NCBI RefSeq assembly: GCF_004151455.1
Contig: NZ_PRLK01000005.1
Location: 1 to 57,693, forward strand
DNA length: 57,693 bases
Origin: Candidatus Nanogingivalis gingivitcus
Lineage (GTDB): Bacteria > Patescibacteriota > Saccharimonadia > Saccharimonadales > Saccharimonadaceae
Reading direction: 5' to 3'
Positions 16,744 through 24,292 of the stretch are shown here, piece after piece; position 1 is the first letter of the stretch, and each line of letters starts with the position of its first letter. The position numbers and the translations under genes were made by a program. A model generated the notes under the pieces. It was not told the origin of the DNA, did no database searches, and worked only from the letters and a program-made list of their open reading frames with translations.

Positions 16744-16993
16744 ATAGTTTTACGCCAGCTTTTTTTGCTGCAGCAGATAATGCTGATTTTCTTCTAGAAG
16801 CTGTATTTTTTTTGATTAAACCTTTCTTTACAGCTTTATCTAATTCGCTTTGTGCTTTAGATAAAGTTTTTGCATTTGGTTCAGCTACGAAAGCTTTTAC
16901 TGCAGTTTTGATGTCTTTTTTAATACCAACGTTGCGTTCACGTCGTTTTGCAGTTTGTCGCATTCGCTTTACAGCAGATTTGATAATTGGCAT
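16742..16993 (-). CDS. rpsT: Ribosomal protein bS20
   Basis: Small-subunit protein S20, 83 residues, the normal length. It opens MPIIKSAVKRMRQTAKRRERN, the usual basic helical start (family consensus has SAxKRxRxxxxRRxRN), and continues with DIKTAVKAF and the C-terminal KGLIKKNTASRRKSALSAAAKKAG, which binds 16S rRNA. Three long basic helices are expected. It has a clear Shine-Dalgarno (AAAGGAA), in contrast to the leaderless genes nearby, and a ~45-nt leader from a consensus promoter. It is transcribed alone, divergently from the DHH gene. Confidence 0.95.
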   Translation of the reverse strand: MPIIKSAVKRMRQTAKRRERNVGIKKDIKTAVKAFVAEPNAKTLSKAQSELDKAVKKGLIKKNTASRRKSALSAAAKKAGVKL

Positions 16994-17039
16994 TTAATTC
17001 CTTTATATTATTTAGGTTGTTATTTACAATTCATTGCTA

Positions 17040-17068
17040 ATTATATATTATTATCTATAAAAAGTCAA
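17040..17068 (-). promoter_or_regulatory. rpsT promoter
   Basis: Minus strand TTGACT (17068-17063), 17-bp spacer, TATAAT (17045-17040). It diverges from the promoter at 17088-17116 with only 19 bp between the two -35 boxes. Confidence 0.8.
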
Positions 17069-17087
17069 AGCTATATCGTATAAATTA

Positions 17088-17116
17088 TTGACAAATTATT
17101 CTGTTTATGCTAATAT
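17088..17116 (+). promoter_or_regulatory. Promoter of the DHH-truB unit
   Basis: TTGACA (17088-17093), 17-bp spacer, TAATAT (17111-17116). Leader ~38 nt with an AAAGGA Shine-Dalgarno before the ATG at 17161. Confidence 0.8.
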
Positions 17117-17160
17117 AAGCCTTAAGAATTGTTATAGAAAATAAAAAGGATTCAATAAAA

Positions 17161-18969
17161 ATGCAAAATACAAACAGTAGAGAGCAAGTTTTATCTAAGC
17201 TTAAGGAAGCTGAAAGTATTTTAATTACTGCCAGCAATAACCCCAGTGTTGATGAGCTTGCTTCAGCACTTGCTTTAACTCTTGCTATTAACAAAATGGG
17301 TAAGCACGCTACTGCAGTGGCTAGTGGTAAAATGCCAGACGCTTTAAAATTTTTGAGGCCAGAAAAAACTTTTGAAAATTCAGTAGATTCACTGAGAGAT
17401 TTTATAATTGCCCTAAATAAAGAAAAGGCTGATCATCTTCGCTATAAATTAGTCGGTGATCATGTAAAGATTTTTATTACACCTTATAGAACTATTATTT
17501 CTGAAAAAGATTTAGAGTTTGAACAAGGAGACTTTAATGTTGATTTTGTTCTAGCTCTTGGAGTTACTAATAAAGATCATCTTGATAATGCGTTGTCTGC
17601 ACATGGTAGAATTTTTCATGATGCAAGCCTAGGTGTAATTACTATAGGTGAAGAACCAAGTACTTTATCTGACTTAAATTGGCATGAAAAAAATGCTAGC
17701 TCTATATCTGAACTAGTTTCAGGACTTATTGAATCCCTTGATAAAAAAACCTTAGTTGAACCAGTAGCTACTGCTTTGCTTACTGGTATTGTTGCAGAAA
17801 CAGAACGCTTTAGTAATTCTAAAGTTACAGCTGATATTATGAGTCTTGCTTCAAAGCTAATTGTAGCAGGAGCCGACCAACAATTAATTATATCTAAACT
17901 TAAAGAAGCTGAAGATAAGAAGCAAGATTTAAACGTTGACACTGCAGCTGAAAGTAGTGAAAGTAATACCTCTAAAGAAGATGCCAATTCTTTATCTGTA
18001 GAACATGAAAAAGAACAAGAAGAAAATAATAGCTTAAAAATACCTAAAGAAGAGTCATTAGAAGATGAACTTACGGCTAAAATAGATAGTCTAAAACAAG
18101 ATAATAATGCCTTTTCACTTCTTGAGGATGAAAAAGATCTAGTACCAGAGACTTCAAATAAACTTTCTAATTCCGTTCAAACAGAAAGCTCTATAAATAA
18201 TGAGCTAGAGCCTTATATTCAGCAAAATAATACTGAAGATACTAGATTATATCAAGTGCCTGCAGAATACCTACAATCTATGCCAGAACTACCAAATAGT
18301 TTAGAAAATCCTGTTCCCGAAGCACCGTTTGTAGCAGAGCAATTGCCAGATGTAAATAATTTTCAGCCTAGTTCTCAAACAGAAATACAGATGCCTCAAG
18401 AGGAATTAGCTCCATCTGTATCTGTAAATAACATATATGATATTGGCGTAATGCCAAGTCAATCTTATGCTGAGACTCAAGTGTTATCTCCATCTCCAGT
18501 AAACAACAATAAATTAGAGTCACAGGTTGATGGTTTGGGTGGTATAAATAATTTCGAAGAGCAACCTCAGCCCATACAAAATAATGACTATGTATTAAAT
18601 CATAAACCGGTTATTGATCAGTTAAATAATGTTCAATATAGTGCACCAATAGATATTCAATACAATAACCAACAAGAGTTAAACAATAATGCAGCACCTA
18701 CAGGAGATGGTTTCTATAATAATCAACAAACTGTAAGTACATCTATGACTCCAGAACAATTATCATCTGTTGATATGGGCATGCCACTGCCTCCTCCATT
18801 ACCGGATTTTAATTCTATGCCTCTACCTCCAGAGCTACCACCACTACCAGACTTTAATCAACAAATACAAGAACAAGCATCATATGGTCCACAAAATAGT
18901 GGCAACAGTATTATGACCGATCAAGTATACCCTGCAAACCCATCACAATTTAGAATCCCAGGAATGTAA
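17161..18969 (+). CDS. DHH-family-like protein with degenerate active site and long disordered tail
   Basis: A 602-residue protein in two halves. Residues 1-~250 have the outline of an NrnA-like DHH/DHHA1 phosphoesterase (SILITASNNPSVDELASALALTLAINKMGKHATAV, FVLALGVTNKDHLDNAL, ASSISELVSGLIESL, VATALLTGIVAETERFSNSKVTADIMSLASKLIVAGAD). The metal-binding Asp/His residues expected in the DxD, ND and DHH motifs are mostly replaced: NPSVDE in place of NPDGD and no DHH triplet. It may therefore bind but not cleave. Residues ~260-602 are acidic, then Asn/Gln/Pro-rich, ending with proline runs (MPLPPPLPDFNSMPLPPELPP), probably disordered. The stop is one base before truB, so the two are co-transcribed. 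Confidence 0.7.
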   Translation: MQNTNSREQVLSKLKEAESILITASNNPSVDELASALALTLAINKMGKHATAVASGKMPDALKFLRPEKTFENSVDSLRDFIIALNKEKADHLRYKLVGDHVKIFITPYRTIISEKDLEFEQGDFNVDFVLALGVTNKDHLDNALSAHGRIFHDASLGVITIGEEPSTLSDLNWHEKNASSISELVSGLIESLDKKTLVEPVATALLTGIVAETERFSNSKVTADIMSLASKLIVAGADQQLIISKLKEAEDKKQDLNVDTAAESSESNTSKEDANSLSVEHEKEQEENNSLKIPKEESLEDELTAKIDSLKQDNNAFSLLEDEKDLVPETSNKLSNSVQTESSINNELEPYIQQNNTEDTRLYQVPAEYLQSMPELPNSLENPVPEAPFVAEQLPDVNNFQPSSQTEIQMPQEELAPSVSVNNIYDIGVMPSQSYAETQVLSPSPVNNNKLESQVDGLGGINNFEEQPQPIQNNDYVLNHKPVIDQLNNVQYSAPIDIQYNNQQELNNNAAPTGDGFYNNQQTVSTSMTPEQLSSVDMGMPLPPPLPDFNSMPLPPELPPLPDFNQQIQEQASYGPQNSGNSIMTDQVYPANPSQFRIPGM

Positions 18970-18970
18970 A

Positions 18971-19738
18971 ATGAGTTCTATAGTTAATGGCAATCAGAAA
19001 AACTCGAATGTTTCTTCGAGTTTTTCTAGTGATTTATATATAAGAAATGAAAATGGCAATTTTATAATACCTGAAATTCCTAATGGTGGTATTGTACTAA
19101 TAGACAAACCAAAAGGTATTACTAGTTTTGGGGTAGTAGCTAGGGTCCGCCGCAAATTATCTAGCTATTTTCAGATCAAAAAAATAAAAGTTGGCCACAC
19201 TGGAACATTAGATCCTTTTGCTACAGGGCTAATGGTTATTTTGTATGGTAAGCAAACTAAGAGGGCAATGGAACTTACTAAACTAGATAAGATTTATCAA
19301 GCAGAGTTTATTTTAGGGTCAACCTCTACGACGGGGGATATAGAAGGTGAAATTACGGAAAAAAATAACTATAGTGTACCTCAGATTGAAGACATAGATC
19401 TAGCAAAAAATAAATTAACCGGAAAAATAAGCCAAACTCCACCATCTTTTTCAGCCATAAAGATTAATGGTAAAAGAGCTTATCAGTTAGCTAGAGAGGG
19501 TAAAAAAGTAGAGATTCCATCAAGAGAAGTTGAAGTTTATGACTTTACTGTTTTAGATTACAATTTTCCAAGCCTAAAGGTTCAAATTCATTGCTCTAGT
19601 GGAACATATATTCGTACTATTAGTGAAGACTTAGGGAATCTTTTAGGTTGTGGAGCTTACTGCAAAACTTTAAGAAGAATAAATATTGCTGATTTTAATA
19701 TTTCTTCAGCATTCAAAATAGACAGCCTTGAATTTTAA
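18971..19738 (+). CDS. truB: tRNA pseudouridine-55 synthase
   Basis: Makes the universal pseudouridine 55 in the T loop. IVLIDKPKGITSFGVVARVRR is the N-terminal substrate-binding strand, and the catalytic Asp lies in KVGHTGTLDPFATGLMVILYGKQTK. QAEFILGSTSTTGDIEGE and QTPPSFSAIKINGKRAYQLAREG are conserved core elements, and CSSGTYIRTISEDLG completes the pocket. The C-terminal PUA domain is absent or minimal, as in short bacterial forms (255 residues). An extra ~35-residue Ser/Asn-rich N-terminus precedes the core. The gene begins one base after the DHH-like gene and is probably translated by coupling. Confidence 0.95.
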   Translation: MSSIVNGNQKNSNVSSSFSSDLYIRNENGNFIIPEIPNGGIVLIDKPKGITSFGVVARVRRKLSSYFQIKKIKVGHTGTLDPFATGLMVILYGKQTKRAMELTKLDKIYQAEFILGSTSTTGDIEGEITEKNNYSVPQIEDIDLAKNKLTGKISQTPPSFSAIKINGKRAYQLAREGKKVEIPSREVEVYDFTVLDYNFPSLKVQIHCSSGTYIRTISEDLGNLLGCGAYCKTLRRINIADFNISSAFKIDSLEF

Positions 19739-19764
19739 TATTTTTAATTAGAGGAAGGTATTAT

Positions 19765-19800
19765 TTGACTTTAGAGTATTTATCTGTTAAACTATTTCAG
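19765..19800 (+). promoter_or_regulatory. rpsO promoter, leaderless; mimics an N-terminal extension
   Basis: TTGACT (19765-19770), exact 17-bp spacer, TAAACT (19788-19793), seven bases, then the ATG at 19801. The TTG of the -35 box is in frame with rpsO, so a longest-ORF caller would add 12 spurious residues. Confidence 0.75.
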
Positions 19801-20067
19801 ATGATTACTAAAGAGAATAAAGAAAAAGCAATTGCTTTGACTCAGGTTAACAAAAATGATGTTGGTTCGCCACAAGCCCAAGTATCAATTTTGACAGCTC
19901 GTATCAAAGAAGTTACGGAACACCTAAAATCTAATAAACACGATTTTATGGCTCGTCGTGGCTTGACCCAAATGGTTGGTCGTCGCAAAAAACTTCTCAA
20001 ATATCTTGAGCGTAAAGACTTTGAAGCTTACAAGGCTGTTGTTTCTAAACTAGGATTAAGAAAATAA
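19801..20067 (+). CDS. rpsO: Ribosomal protein uS15
   Basis: Small-subunit S15, an early-binding 16S central-domain protein. From the ATG at 19801 the protein reads MITKENKEKAIALTQVNKNDVGSP and is 88 residues, the canonical length. The signature VGSPQAQVSILTARIKEVTEHLKSNKHDFMARRGLTQMVGRRKKLLKYL is complete, including the rRNA-binding HDFxxRRGL loop. A longer frame beginning with TTG at 19765 is rejected because that TTG is the promoter -35 and the extra residues have no counterpart in S15. A terminator follows, so rpsO is monocistronic here. Confidence 0.97.
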   Translation: MITKENKEKAIALTQVNKNDVGSPQAQVSILTARIKEVTEHLKSNKHDFMARRGLTQMVGRRKKLLKYLERKDFEAYKAVVSKLGLRK

Positions 20068-20080
20068 TTTTTAATCAATA

Positions 20081-20118
20081 AAATCACTTACTACTACGGT
20101 AGGTGATTTTTATTTTTG
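20081..20118 (+). terminator. Terminator after rpsO
   Basis: An 11-bp stem (20081-20091 with 20099-20109, one G-T pair), 7-nt loop, then a long T-rich tract. Confidence 0.85.
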
Positions 20119-20142
20119 GCTGTAAGGTGTTATAATAATTGA

Positions 20143-21831
20143 ATGAATAAAGTAGCAGAAATTATTAACCAAATTATTTATCAACAATTCAATCAAAATG
20201 TTGAGGTTAATTTAACTCGCCCACGGCCAGAATTTGGTGATTTTGCTACTAATATAGCTATGGTTCTTGCTGGAAAAATAGGTAAGAAACCTCATGATAT
20301 TGCTGAGATACTTAAAAAAGAGTTAGAGAACAACGATCTATTTGATAGCATTGATATTGCAGGTCCTGGTTTTATTAATTTTAAGGTGTCCGCAAAACAT
20401 CTTTCAGAAATTTTAGATAAAGAATTTAACGATAGATTTGGGTCAAATAATGAGGGCGAAGGTAAACTTGCTGTAATTGACTACCCTAGCCCTAATATGG
20501 CTAAACCATATAGTGTGGGTCATCTACGCCCAGGCAACCAAGGTTGGGCTGCTAAGCAGCTACTTGAATTTACTGGTTGGAAAGTTATAACAGATAATCA
20601 CCTAGGTGATTATGGTACGCCATTTGGTATTTGGGTGGTTGGCTTTAAGCGTTTTTCTTCAGAAGAAAAATTAGCTAGCCGAGGTGTTTATGAGCTTGGT
20701 GATGTCTACATTAAGACCAAAGCTGCCATAAAAGAGCAGGGTGAAGATTCTGAAATAATGAAAGAGGCCGAAAAGTGGCTTCTTAAATTAGAGCAAGGAG
20801 ATGAAGAGGCAGTAGCTTTTTCCAAAATGTTTAATGAAATTAGTTTAAAGCATATTCATGACGTAATGAATCGTTTAAAGATTAGTACTGATTATGAATA
20901 TGGTGAAGCTTTTTATGCTCCAATGGGTAAAGAAGCAGTTCAAAAATTGTTAGATAATAATGTTGCAGTTCAGAATGAAGACGGTTCAATAATTGTTCCA
21001 CTTGAGGAGTACGGTTTTGACGTCCCACTTTTAGTGCAAAAATCTAACGGTGCAGCATTATATGCAACTAATGACCTAGCAACCCTATTATTTAGGGAGA
21101 AGGAGTTTGCTCCAGATAAAGTCATTTATTCTGTAGGTGCAGAACAGCAGTTCTATTTTTCTCAGGTTTTTGCAATGGCTAAGAAATTAGGCATCAAAAC
21201 AGACTTATATCACTTATGGTTTGGTGTCATAGACCAATTAAATGAAGATGGTACAAGGGAAAAAATGAGCTCACGTAAAGGTGTTGTTCTTATGGAAGAG
21301 CTTTTAGATAAGGCTGAAGAAAAAGCACGAAAAGTCGTTGAAGGACGTCCAGACGTAACTGAGGATGATATAAAAAAGATATCCTTAGGCGCTATTAAAT
21401 TCAGTGATTTCGCGAGTGATAGAAGAACCAATATACTATTTGACTGGGATAATATATTTGCACTAACAGGCTTTTCAGGTCCATATGTGCAATATTCTGC
21501 TGTGCGTGTTAATAATATTTTACGCAAAGAAAGAGACTTTAGTGTAGTAGATTTTAAAAGCTATGATTTTGAGGAAGAAAAGCAAGTTATACTACATTTA
21601 TTAGAATTTCCTAATGTCGTAAAAGTAGCAGCTAGAGATATGGAGCCGCACAAAATAGCTAAATATTTGTATGATTTAGCGCGTGAGATGAACAGGTATT
21701 ATGAAAAAACACGCGTATCTGACAGTAACGATATAGATAAATCTGCTCGTCTCCAACTTTTGAAAAAAGTTTCACAAACTTTTCAGAATGGTTTAAATTT
21801 ATTGGGTATAGAAATCCCAGACAGAATGTAA
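20143..21831 (+). CDS. argS: Arginyl-tRNA synthetase
   Basis: Class I synthetase for Arg, 562 residues. The N-terminal Arg-tRNA-synt N domain (NVEVNLTRPRPEFGDFATNIAMVLAG) recognises the tRNA D loop. The HIGH-equivalent motif is in DYPSPNMAKPYSVGHLRPGNQG. ITDNHLGDYGTPFG is the conserved ArgRS adenylate region. KMSKS is degenerate, MSSRKGVV, as common in ArgRS. FSGPYVQYSAVRVNNIL and the C-terminal DALR-type helices bind the anticodon. A TGTTATAAT box ends six bases before the ATG, so the gene is probably leaderless. It is bracketed by terminators on both sides, hence monocistronic. Confidence 0.96.
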   Translation: MNKVAEIINQIIYQQFNQNVEVNLTRPRPEFGDFATNIAMVLAGKIGKKPHDIAEILKKELENNDLFDSIDIAGPGFINFKVSAKHLSEILDKEFNDRFGSNNEGEGKLAVIDYPSPNMAKPYSVGHLRPGNQGWAAKQLLEFTGWKVITDNHLGDYGTPFGIWVVGFKRFSSEEKLASRGVYELGDVYIKTKAAIKEQGEDSEIMKEAEKWLLKLEQGDEEAVAFSKMFNEISLKHIHDVMNRLKISTDYEYGEAFYAPMGKEAVQKLLDNNVAVQNEDGSIIVPLEEYGFDVPLLVQKSNGAALYATNDLATLLFREKEFAPDKVIYSVGAEQQFYFSQVFAMAKKLGIKTDLYHLWFGVIDQLNEDGTREKMSSRKGVVLMEELLDKAEEKARKVVEGRPDVTEDDIKKISLGAIKFSDFASDRRTNILFDWDNIFALTGFSGPYVQYSAVRVNNILRKERDFSVVDFKSYDFEEEKQVILHLLEFPNVVKVAARDMEPHKIAKYLYDLAREMNRYYEKTRVSDSNDIDKSARLQLLKKVSQTFQNGLNLLGIEIPDRM

Positions 21832-21866
21832 TATTAACCCCTTATATAAGGGGTTAATATTTTTAT
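21830..21866 (+). terminator. Terminator after argS
   Basis: A 16-bp near-perfect palindrome (AATATTAACCCCTTAT and its complement) that begins within the stop codon and ends in a T-rich tail. Confidence 0.85.
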
Positions 21867-21881
21867 GCTAAAATAGATTAT

Positions 21882-22484
21882 ATGAATAGAGTAATACTTA
21901 AATTTAAAAACAAAAAACAAAAGAGTACTTCGATTAAAATTATCGCCTTTGTTGGAATGAGTGGTAGTGGTAAAAGTTCTGCAGTAGATTTTTTGAAGCA
22001 AAAAAATATTCCACAAGTGTATTTTGGAGGAGTTGTTCTGCACGCTTTAGAAGAAGCTAATATGGAAATTAATGAGAAGAATGAAAAATTTATGCGTGAA
22101 GAATTAAGGCAGAAATACGGCAATGATGTTATTGTGAAAAAGATAATAGACCAAATTAATAATCTTATTAATGCTGGTCAAAAAAGAATTTTAGCCGATG
22201 GTTTATATTCTTGGACAGAATATAAAATACTTAAAAAAGCATTTCCTAAAGAGCTAAAAATCATAGCGTTAGTTCCAGATAAAACGCAAAGGCATAAAAG
22301 AGTTGCAAATAGGGGGGTGCGTCCGTTGAATTTAGAAGAAGTAAACTCTAGGGATTGGTCGGAGATAGAAAATTTAGAAAAAGGTGGTCCGATAGCTATG
22401 GCAGATTATTTTATTATAAATAATGGATCCGTTAGTAAAACTCATAAAAAAATTGAAAAAATTTTAAAAGAGATAGAATTTTAA
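21882..22484 (+). CDS. P-loop kinase-like protein (dephospho-CoA kinase-like)
   Basis: A 200-residue P-loop NTPase. Walker A is AFVGMSGSGKSSAVDFL. The body has FMREELRQKYGNDVIVKKIIDQI, ADGLYSWTEYKILKKAF (a Walker B-like acidic turn), ALVPDKTQRHKRVANRG (lid arginines) and a C-terminal ADYFIINNGS. This order, including the final D-Y-hh-N-N-x-G-S, matches nucleoside/CoA-type kinases such as dephospho-CoA kinase and archaeal relatives. The substrate is not certain: the family is used for several small-molecule kinases, and no CoA-specific element is obvious. TGCTAAAAT ends seven bases before the ATG (leaderless layout). Confidence 0.7.
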   Translation: MNRVILKFKNKKQKSTSIKIIAFVGMSGSGKSSAVDFLKQKNIPQVYFGGVVLHALEEANMEINEKNEKFMREELRQKYGNDVIVKKIIDQINNLINAGQKRILADGLYSWTEYKILKKAFPKELKIIALVPDKTQRHKRVANRGVRPLNLEEVNSRDWSEIENLEKGGPIAMADYFIINNGSVSKTHKKIEKILKEIEF

Positions 22485-22508
22485 AGCCCTACATTATTGT
22501 AGGGCTTT
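22483..22508. terminator. Bidirectional terminator between convergent genes
   Basis: AAAGCCCTACA-TTAT-TGTAGGGCTTT followed by TATTT on the plus strand, between the kinase-like gene and the reverse-strand gene ending at 22512. Confidence 0.85.
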
Positions 22509-22511
22509 TAT

Positions 22512-23006
22512 TTAATTGAACATCTTGTCAACTTTACGGTAAATATAATCTGAATTTAGGACATTTCTATCTTTACTGATTATTACAAGTATACCATGAT
22601 ATATCTTTATTCTATCTTTCTTGTAATCAATACTTATAGCGTATTCTAAACATTCAGCATTATTTTTGAAAATTTCTATCTGCTGATGTGGAGGAACCGT
22701 AAACTGCTTAGCTAGTTTCTTGATAAGCACCTCTTCTTTTTTATTGAAGATATTTTCAAAATTATCACTAGATGCAGTATAGATAAAGAAATAAGATTTA
22801 TCAGTTTCAGTATTATCTACTGCCGTAAATTCCATACTTCTATGATCTAACGATAAGATCATTTTATTGGTAGCTTTATTTAGCCTATTAAAATATCTTT
22901 CAAGTAAAGAAGGTCTATTTAAAATTCTCTCTTGAATTCTTTCTTGAACTCTTTTTTGCTTTCGCAATTCTTTGTTTATTGTTTTTTGGAATGGATTTTT
23001 AGCCAT
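22512..23006 (-). CDS. Conserved-looking soluble protein, unknown
   Basis: A 164-residue protein, not recognised. The N-terminal ~55 residues are a very basic helix (MAKNPFQKTINKELRKQKRVQERIQERIL), and the remainder looks alpha/beta with Arg/Lys-rich edges (SYFFIYTASSDNFENIF, HQQIEIFKNNAECLEYAISID, RIKIYHGILVIISKDRN). The basic N-terminus suggests nucleic acid or ribosome association; that is inference. I chose the ATG at 23006 because AAGGGG lies eight bases upstream; an in-frame GTG at 23015 overlaps that Shine-Dalgarno. It is a single-gene unit facing a ~200-bp gap that also carries the rpsF promoter on the other strand. Confidence 0.6.
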   Translation of the reverse strand: MAKNPFQKTINKELRKQKRVQERIQERILNRPSLLERYFNRLNKATNKMILSLDHRSMEFTAVDNTETDKSYFFIYTASSDNFENIFNKKEEVLIKKLAKQFTVPPHQQIEIFKNNAECLEYAISIDYKKDRIKIYHGILVIISKDRNVLNSDYIYRKVDKMFN

Positions 23007-23124
23007 ACCTTTCACCCCTTTATATTTTTTGCAAATACGAATTTCTTAAATTTAAAGTACTTCATATTTGATTAAATTTTATTATAACATATTTTATATT
23101 ATAGGTCAAATAGAGTTAATATAA

Positions 23125-23153
23125 TTGATACGATGGAATAAATGTGGTATAAT
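23125..23153 (+). promoter_or_regulatory. rpsF-ssb-rpsR promoter
   Basis: TTGATA (23125-23130), 17-bp spacer, TATAAT (23148-23153) with TGG extension. The ~55-nt leader contains an AGCCTA/TAGGCT hairpin (about 23173-23195) before the AAAGGAG Shine-Dalgarno. S6:S18 operons often carry an autoregulatory leader, but I cannot match the known motif here. Confidence 0.75.
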
Positions 23154-23214
23154 ATAAAACATAATATTAGCTCAGCCTATTATATTAAGGTAGGCTTTAA
23201 CCAAAGGAGTAATA

Positions 23215-23520
23215 ATGAAAGATTACGAACTAACAGTTCTTATTCATCCTGATCTTGAGAGTGACCTAGATAAAGCTCTTGTGAAGGTGAAAAACTTAAT
23301 CTCATCAAATGGTGGTGAAATAATTAATGAAGAAAATTGGGGAAAGAAAAAACTAGCTTATTCTATAGCTGGTGAAGATTTTGCTGTGTATGTAGCTATG
23401 GATTTAAAACTTCCTGCTCAAGCACCTCAAAAAATTAGCAATACCCTAAATATTACTGATGAAGTTCTACGCTACTTATTAGTTAAAGCAGAATCTCGTC
23501 CAGAAGTAGAAGAAAAATAA
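23215..23520 (+). CDS. rpsF: Ribosomal protein bS6
   Basis: S6 of the small subunit, partner of S18 at the platform. The protein opens MKDYELTVLIHPDLESDLDKAL and carries GGEIINEENWGKKKLAYSIAGEDFAVYVAMDLKLP, matching the S6 ferredoxin-like core in which WGKKKLAY is the signature. At 101 residues the acidic C-terminus is short. It is the first gene of a classic rpsF-ssb-rpsR operon; ssb follows after 24 bp. The AAAGGAG Shine-Dalgarno is strong, as for other ribosomal genes in the window that carry real leaders. Confidence 0.96.
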   Translation: MKDYELTVLIHPDLESDLDKALVKVKNLISSNGGEIINEENWGKKKLAYSIAGEDFAVYVAMDLKLPAQAPQKISNTLNITDEVLRYLLVKAESRPEVEEK

Positions 23521-23544
23521 TCTTAAGATTTAGAAAGAGGCGAT

Positions 23545-23997
23545 ATGGCATTTAATAAAGTTATCTTAATGGGGAATCTTACTGCCGACCCTGAATTACG
23601 AACTACTCCAAATGGTCAGAATTTAGCTAGTTTTACTATAGCTATTAATCGTGTTTGGAATAGTAGTAATGGGGAACGCCAAGAAGAAACTAGTTTCATA
23701 AATTGTACCGCTTGGGGAAAAACAGGTGAAACTATTTCTAAATATTTAAAAAAAGGTAATCAATTACTTGTTAGTGGACGTCTTCAACAAAGGACATGGC
23801 AAGACAAAGACACTGGTAAAAATAGAAGTGCACTTGATGTTGTTGTTGAAGAGTTTAGTTTCGTTAACGATGGAAATAGGAATGGAAATAGTACTTCAAA
23901 AAATAGTGAAGCTGAACAGCCATTCCCTGGAGGGCAGGGTATAGACTCTATACCTAACGATGATGAAGAAATCGACCTTTCAGATATTCCGTTTTAA
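23545..23997 (+). CDS. ssb: Single-stranded DNA-binding protein
   Basis: Tetrameric OB-fold protein that coats single-stranded DNA during replication and repair. MAFNKVILMGNLTADPELRTTPNGQNLASFTIAINRVW is the SSB signature, followed by ETSFINCTAWGKTGETISKYLKKGNQLLVSGRLQQRTWQDKDTGKNRSALDVVVEEF. A ~40-residue Asn/Ser-rich linker ends in the acidic tip DDEEIDLSDIPF, the partner-recruiting C-terminal tail present in working SSBs. At 150 residues the length is typical. The position between rpsF and rpsR is the standard bacterial order. Confidence 0.97.
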   Translation: MAFNKVILMGNLTADPELRTTPNGQNLASFTIAINRVWNSSNGERQEETSFINCTAWGKTGETISKYLKKGNQLLVSGRLQQRTWQDKDTGKNRSALDVVVEEFSFVNDGNRNGNSTSKNSEAEQPFPGGQGIDSIPNDDEEIDLSDIPF

Positions 23998-24032
23998 TAA
24001 TTTATTAAAATAGTTTTAGGAGAGTAAATAAA

Positions 24033-24233
24033 ATGGCTAAGAAATTCAAAAAGGATATTCCTTTATACTTTGACTATAGAGATGTAAAAACTCTACAAAA
24101 ATTTGTAAATATTTATGGTCAAATTGAACCAGCTACAAAAACAGGTTTAAGTGCTAAACAGCAAAGACAATTAACAGTAGCTATCAAAAGAGCTCGACAT
24201 CTAGCACTACTAGCTTTCGTAGCTAATGCTTAA
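24033..24233 (+). CDS. rpsR: Ribosomal protein bS18
   Basis: S18, the partner of S6. [50 protein letters not shown] includes the conserved DYKDxxxLxxFxxxxGxIxPRRxTGxxxKxQRxLxxAIKRAR core. At 66 residues it lacks the Cys pair and basic N-terminal extension found in many S18s, a normal short zinc-free form. It has a Shine-Dalgarno (TTAGGAGAG) and sits 35 bp after ssb. A terminator hairpin follows, so efp may be expressed partly by read-through or from its own signal. Confidence 0.95.
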   Translation: MAKKFKKDIPLYFDYRDVKTLQKFVNIYGQIEPATKTGLSAKQQRQLTVAIKRARHLALLAFVANA

Positions 24234-24246
24234 AATATAAATACTT

Positions 24247-24275
24247 AAACTCCTCACATTATGCGAGGAGTTTTG
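24247..24275 (+). terminator. Terminator after rpsR
   Basis: A 9-bp stem AAACTCCTC/GAGGAGTTT with 9-nt loop; the T-run is short (TTTT), so read-through into efp is plausible. Confidence 0.65.
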
Positions 24276-24292
24276 GAAATTAGGAGAATTTA

